DNA from: Dehalococcoidia bacterium
GTDB lineage: Bacteria; Chloroflexota; Dehalococcoidia; Lucifugimonadales; JAGWBF01
DNA length: 31,842 bases
NCBI GenBank assembly: GCA_021296025.1
Contig: JAGWBF010000018.1
Location: 1 to 31,842 of the forward strand
Direction of reading: 5' to 3'
Shown: positions 28,921 through 31,842 of the stretch, piece after piece
Layout of the letters: each line of letters begins with the position of its first letter
Numbering within the stretch: position 1 is the stretch's first letter
Position numbers and translations under genes: made by a program
Notes under the pieces: model-generated
Database searches by the model: none
Seen by the model: the letters and a program-made list of their open reading frames with translations, nothing else
What the model was told of the DNA's origin: nothing

Positions 28921-29373
28921 ATGGAACGAACACTGGTACTGCTGAAACCTGATGCTGTGCAGCGTGGGATGGTGGGTGCCATCATCTCCAAGCTGGAAGG
29001 AAGGGGCCTGAAGATCGCCGGCATGAAGATGCTCCAGATGGACCAGGCCCTGGCCGAGAGACATTACGAGCCCCACATAGGGAAGCCCTTCTTCCCCGGC
29101 CTCATCAGCTTCATAACGTCGGGTCCCCTGGTCGCCATGGCCTGGGAGGGCAACAACGCCGTTGAGATCGTCCGGAGCACCATGGGGGTTACCAACCCTG
29201 TGGAAGCCTCTCCCGGTACCATACGGGGAGACTACGCCACCGACATCGGCCGCAACCTGGTGCACGGGTCCGATTCCCTGGAGACAGCGGAGCGAGAGGT
29301 CGCCCTGTTCTTCACCGCAAGCGAGCTGTTGGCCTACAACCGCAGTGTCGACGACTGGATCATAGAGCCCTGA
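28921..29373 (+). CDS. ndk: Nucleoside diphosphate kinase
   Basis: Ndk balances nucleoside triphosphates by a phosphohistidine ping-pong mechanism. The protein has 150 residues. It shows LLKPDAVQRG with Lys9, HYEPHIGKPFFPGL, and the catalytic His115 in GRNLVHGSDSLETAEREV, as well as a C-terminal FF-x-x-SELL. The start ATG follows an A-rich AGAAAGAGAAAATAA with no strong Shine-Dalgarno. It is last in the thiL-tsaE-tsaB-ndk series and ends at a strong hairpin shared with the convergent rsfS. Confidence 0.96.
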   Translation: MERTLVLLKPDAVQRGMVGAIISKLEGRGLKIAGMKMLQMDQALAERHYEPHIGKPFFPGLISFITSGPLVAMAWEGNNAVEIVRSTMGVTNPVEASPGTIRGDYATDIGRNLVHGSDSLETAEREVALFFTASELLAYNRSVDDWIIEP

Positions 29374-29404
29374 CCACCAGGGGCGAAACGCCCCTAAGCT
29401 GGTC
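29372..29404. terminator. Hairpin between convergent ndk and rsfS
   Basis: AGGGGCG-AAA-CGCCCCT (29379-29395) is a perfect 7-bp stem. It is continued outward by GACCA (29372-29376) and TGGTC (29400-29404) across small bulges. It sits directly after the ndk stop and about 30 bases from the rsfS stop, so it may stop transcription from both sides, although neither side shows a long T-run. Confidence 0.5.
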
Positions 29405-29431
29405 CTAGGGCCCGGTCACAAGGCTACGGAA

Positions 29432-29782
29432 TTAGAGGACCCGGACAATCTGAGGCGCTTCATCCCAAAGCTGGTCTAGTCGGTAGAACTCCCTGGCTTC
29501 CGCGCTGAACAGGTGGATGATGATGTCGCTGAAGTCCAGGAGCATCCACCCCGACTGGGGCGTGCCCTCCCTGTGGTGGAGGGATGCACCGGCGTCTTCC
29601 AGGTGTTCGGCGATGTCTTCCTGGAGTGCCCCAAGCTGGCGGTCGCTTCCGGCGCTCATGATCACGAAGTAGTCCGCGAAGGAAGCGAGGCCCCTGAGGT
29701 CCAGCAGGACGATATCTTCCGCCTGCTTCTCCGAAGCGAAATCGACAGCCATGTGGGCCAATTCACCAGGTTCCAGAAACAC
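29432..29782 (-). CDS. rsfS: Ribosomal silencing factor RsfS
   Basis: RsfS (YbeB/DUF143) binds protein L14 of the large ribosomal subunit and blocks subunit joining under starvation. Core features are AEDIVLLDLRGLASFADYFVIMSAGSDRQLGAL in blocks (KAEDIVVLDVR-like, then DYFVI.SG.S.RQ) and GWMLLDFSDIIIHLFSAEAREFYRLDQLW near the C-terminus. The frame is open up to a TTG at 29809, but that codon lies inside the promoter (TATAAT at 29793-29798). GTG at 29780-29782 is the first usable start, 10-11 bases after the -10; ATG at 29750-29752 is an alternative that would shorten the first helix. Here nadD is not adjacent, unlike in many bacteria. Confidence 0.88.
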   Translation of the reverse strand: MFLEPGELAHMAVDFASEKQAEDIVLLDLRGLASFADYFVIMSAGSDRQLGALQEDIAEHLEDAGASLHHREGTPQSGWMLLDFSDIIIHLFSAEAREFYRLDQLWDEAPQIVRVL

Positions 29783-29792
29783 CTTCCCGCTG

Positions 29793-29822
29793 ATTATAGC
29801 CAGCAGCAAGCGTGAGGGTCAA
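29793..29822 (-). promoter_or_regulatory. Promoter of rsfS
   Basis: On the minus strand TTGACC (29817-29822) and perfect TATAAT (29793-29798) are 18 bases apart. Transcription should start near 29786, within a few bases of the GTG at 29782. Confidence 0.65.
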
Positions 29823-29888
29823 CGTAAATGCTGAGCCCGTACTCTTGACTCATAATAGATGGATGGAAGAACCGCCTAGCCCGGAAGC

Positions 29889-29919
29889 CCCTGGATTGCG
29901 GCCTCCGCCGCAATGACGG
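29889..29919 (+). repeat. 31-bp palindromic repeat, copy A
   Basis: The unit begins CCCTGG, contains the hairpin ATTGCGGC-CTCC-GCCGCAAT and ends GACGG. It is nearly identical to copy B at 30533-30563, in the same orientation on the other side of the EVE-domain gene. It shares its ends (GGATT...AATGACGG) with the element at 28001-28057. Confidence 0.75.
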
Positions 29920-29985
29920 TTATGGGAGCGGTTCCCTCAAGGGCGAGGGAGTTGTGGATTCCCTGGCATTAGTAGTCCGAGGGCC

Positions 29986-30456
29986 TCAGGCCTCGGACAT
30001 GGATACGATCTCTTCGAACTCGGCGCGGGTCATGGGCTGGACCGACAGGCGGCTGTTCTTCACCAGGATCATGCCCTGCAGGGCGGGGTTCGCCTTTATA
30101 TCCGTGAGGGACACCGGCCTCCCCAGCGCCTGGTCTCCCCGTATGTCCACCATGTACCAGATGGGGTTGTCGGGGGTGGACTTGGAATCGTGGTGCTTCT
30201 CCTGGGGATTCAGGGCGGTGAAGTCGGGGTAGCCTTCCCGCACGATGGTCGCCGTGCCGACGACCTGCTTACCACCGCTGCTGCTGTGGTAGAACAGCAC
30301 CCGGTCCCCCACCTGCATGTCGTCCCGGATCAGGTTGCGGGCTTGGTAGTTGCGCACCCCATCCCACTCAGCCCTGCGTCCTTCTTCGTTCATCAGGTCT
30401 TCGAAGGAGTAGGCTTGGGGCTCGGACTTGAAGAGCCAGAACCTTCGCTCGGGCAT
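29986..30456 (-). CDS. EVE domain-containing protein
   Basis: This 156-residue single-domain EVE protein has the PUA/YTH-like fold; such domains recognise modified bases in DNA or RNA. Hallmarks are FWLFKSEPQAYSFEDL at the N-terminus, EWDGVRNYQARN (W-D-G-V-R-N-Y-x-A-R-N is the family signature, about residues 31-42), VLFYHSS, GTATIVREGYPD, WYMVDI and a C-terminal MILVKNSRLSVQPM. No nuclease or McrB-like domain is fused. The ATG at 30454-30456 follows AGGAGG. The gene stands alone between copies A and B of a 31-bp repeat. Relatives are common housekeeping-like genes in many bacteria; the function is unresolved. Confidence 0.92.
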   Translation of the reverse strand: MPERRFWLFKSEPQAYSFEDLMNEEGRRAEWDGVRNYQARNLIRDDMQVGDRVLFYHSSSGGKQVVGTATIVREGYPDFTALNPQEKHHDSKSTPDNPIWYMVDIRGDQALGRPVSLTDIKANPALQGMILVKNSRLSVQPMTRAEFEEIVSMSEA

Positions 30457-30532
30457 CGTTGGGACCTCCTACCCTAATCATTCGGGCCCTTCTCGGCCAT
30501 GGCGTCGAAAGGCAGTACTAAGAACGGCGCAC

Positions 30533-30563
30533 CCCTGGATTGCGGCCTTCGGCGCAATGACGG
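30533..30563 (+). repeat. 31-bp palindromic repeat, copy B
   Basis: It reads CCCTGG, then ATTGCGGCCTTCGGCGCAAT, then GACGG. It differs from copy A in only two bases, both in or beside the hairpin loop, leaving one stem mismatch. Confidence 0.75.
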
Positions 30564-30589
30564 CTTGAAGTCCCCCTAAGCCCGGCTCA

Positions 30590-30606
30590 CTCTCCCGGCG
30601 GGAGAG
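30590..30606 (-). terminator. Hairpin after the acetyl-CoA synthetase gene
   Basis: CTCTCCC-GGC-GGGAGAG (30590-30606) is a perfect 7-bp stem, about 22 bases beyond the stop codon at 30628 on the minus strand. It lacks a T-run, so it may be a Rho-dependent or mRNA-end stem rather than a classical terminator. Confidence 0.4.
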
Positions 30607-30627
30607 GGGGATTACTCTTACGGGCCC

Positions 30628-31842
30628 TTACTCTTCCAGGGTTGTGATATCCCCTGGGTCCAGCCCCAGCTCCTGGGCCTTGAGGAGGCGTCGCATTATC
30701 TTTCCTGAGCGGGTCTTGGGAAGGGACGACACGAAGTCGATGGCTGAGGGGACGGCTATGGGACCCAACCCGTGGCGCACATGGGCTTGCAGCACGGACA
30801 CCGTGTCGGGCTCCGGCTCGATGCCCGACCGCAGGGTAACAAAGGCCTTGATGGACTCGCCGCGTATCTGGTCAGGCAGCCCGATGACCGCCGCCTCCGC
30901 AACCGAAGCATGGGACACCAGGGCGCTCTCCACCTCGGCGGTGCCGATGCGGTGCCCTGCCACGTTGAGCACATCGTCGGCACGGCCCACAACGGTGTAG
31001 TAGCCGTCCTCGTCCTTCAGGGCCACATCGCCGGTGGAGTAGTAGCCGGGGATGCGGTTCCAGTCCTGAGCGTACCGGTCAGGGTCACCGTGGACGGTGC
31101 GGAACATGGACGGGAAGGGCTTCTTCAGCACCAGGAATCCACCCTTGTTGGGTTCGCCGACCGACTGACCTTCCCTGTCCACTACATCTAACTCGACTCC
31201 TATGGCTGGTCTACCCACCTTACCTGGGCGGACGGGCATCGTCGGAAAGGTGGCGAGGCAGGGGCCTCCCGTCTCCGTCTGCCAGTAGTTATCGACCATG
31301 TAGCCCCATTCACCATCACCGCAGATGTGTTTGTATGCCCAGTTCCACGCCTCCGGGTTCAGGGGTTCGCCGGCGCAGGTGAGCAGACGCAGGCTGCGCA
31401 GGTTGCGGTTGCCGATGTAGCTTTCGCCCTCGCGCATCAGCATTCTCACAGCCGTGGGAGCAGTGAAGATTACGCTGACGCCATACTTCTCGATGATGCG
31501 GTAGGCGATGCTGGGGTCGGGGTAGTCGATGGCCCCCTCCCTGAACAGGGTGGTGGCTCCGGCCACCAGGGGCGCGTAGCAGATGTAGCTGTGGCCGACC
31601 ACCCAGCCGATATCGGACATGCACCAGAAGACATCTTCATCCTTGATGTCCCAGAAGCTCTTCAGGTGGAAGTAGGTGCCCACCATGTAACCGCCGTGGA
31701 CATGCTGGACCCCCTTGGGTTTGCCCGTGGTCCCGCTGGTGTAGAGGATGTAGAGGGGGTCCTCCGAGTCCATGACCTCGGCGGGACATTCGGTCTCCGA
31801 GAGCTCCATCAGGACGTTGTAGTCCACTTCCTTGGCGCCGGT
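30628..31842 (-). CDS. acs: Acetyl-CoA synthetase (N-terminus beyond window)
   Basis: This is the C-terminal about 405 residues of an AMP-forming acetyl-CoA synthetase, which activates acetate through acetyl-AMP; the frame is open to the right edge. Motifs are the P-loop LYTSGTTGKPKGVQH, MSDIGWVVGHSYICYAPL, VDNYWQTETGG (Trp of the acetate pocket kept, Tyr for the preceding Trp), GYYSTGDVALKDEDGYY, GRADDVLNVAGHRIGTAEVE (hinge) and SLPKTRSGKIMRRLLK. The SGK lysine is the residue whose acetylation controls such enzymes. The end DPGDITTLEE is normal. Propionyl-CoA synthetase is an alternative, but the pocket favours acetate. Confidence 0.93.
   Translation of the reverse strand, partial: TGAKEVDYNVLMELSETECPAEVMDSEDPLYILYTSGTTGKPKGVQHVHGGYMVGTYFHLKSFWDIKDEDVFWCMSDIGWVVGHSYICYAPLVAGATTLFREGAIDYPDPSIAYRIIEKYGVSVIFTAPTAVRMLMREGESYIGNRNLRSLRLLTCAGEPLNPEAWNWAYKHICGDGEWGYMVDNYWQTETGGPCLATFPTMPVRPGKVGRPAIGVELDVVDREGQSVGEPNKGGFLVLKKPFPSMFRTVHGDPDRYAQDWNRIPGYYSTGDVALKDEDGYYTVVGRADDVLNVAGHRIGTAEVESALVSHASVAEAAVIGLPDQIRGESIKAFVTLRSGIEPEPDTVSVLQAHVRHGLGPIAVPSAIDFVSSLPKTRSGKIMRRLLKAQELGLDPGDITTLEE

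Noticed and set aside
1..31842. CRISPR arrays, insertion sequences, prophage or integrase signatures
   Set aside because: No regularly spaced direct repeats, transposase, integrase or phage structural motifs were seen. The tRNA 3' ends have no repeated attachment-site copy nearby that I could find.

Overview
The window is GC-rich, gene-dense bacterial chromosome with no phage, plasmid, insertion-sequence or CRISPR signature. The mixture of genes fits a Chloroflexota genome, possibly a Dehalococcoidia/SAR202-type heterotroph. It combines clustered paralogous amidohydrolases and small catabolic enzymes with a DPPR-synthase-like UbiA protein, SpeH/SpeE, YvcK and OppDF. This placement is inference from gene content, because no phylogenetic marker could be searched. 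No gene-free stretch exceeds about 235 bases.

Region 1 (1-10.6 kb) looks like an accessory catabolic island. On the minus strand lie two tandem paralogous metal-dependent amidohydrolases, the left one cut by the window edge. Next come a divergent PhzF-family isomerase and a minus-strand operon of GlcG/HbpS-like protein, isocitrate lyase/PEP mutase-family protein, DJ-1/PfpI protein and stand-alone MetE-C-like protein. They are followed by a cytoplasmic gamma-glutamyltransferase-like Ntn hydrolase, a divergent RidA-family protein, an Asp-box beta-propeller protein and a small membrane protein.

Region 2 (10.7-20.1 kb) is envelope, precursor and polyamine metabolism. A UDP-sugar epimerase and UDP-sugar dehydrogenase pair runs divergently from yvcK. 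A long minus-strand unit then encodes aldehyde dehydrogenase (broken), a BioD-like/DRTGG protein, SpeH, a SpeE-like aminopropyltransferase, an LPG-synthase-TM-like flippase and a UbiA prenyl-phosphate transferase (interrupted by an in-frame TAG).

Region 3 (20.2-25.5 kb) holds dienelactone hydrolase, lepA, the ATPase pair oppF/oppD without permeases, and tRNA-Leu(UAG) and tRNA-Lys(CUU) behind a strong promoter.

Region 4 (25.5 kb-end) is mostly housekeeping. It has a metallophosphoesterase, divergent thiL-tsaE-tsaB-ndk (thiL apparently leaderless), rsfS, an EVE-domain gene bracketed by two copies of a 31-bp palindromic repeat, and an acetyl-CoA synthetase cut by the right edge.

Two themes cross the window. 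First, sigma-70-type promoters with 17-18 bp spacers can be read by eye in front of most transcription units, which fixes several start codons. Second, three genes carry single lesions (a frameshift, an in-frame stop and a small deletion). These are either real decay or consensus errors of an environmental assembly.
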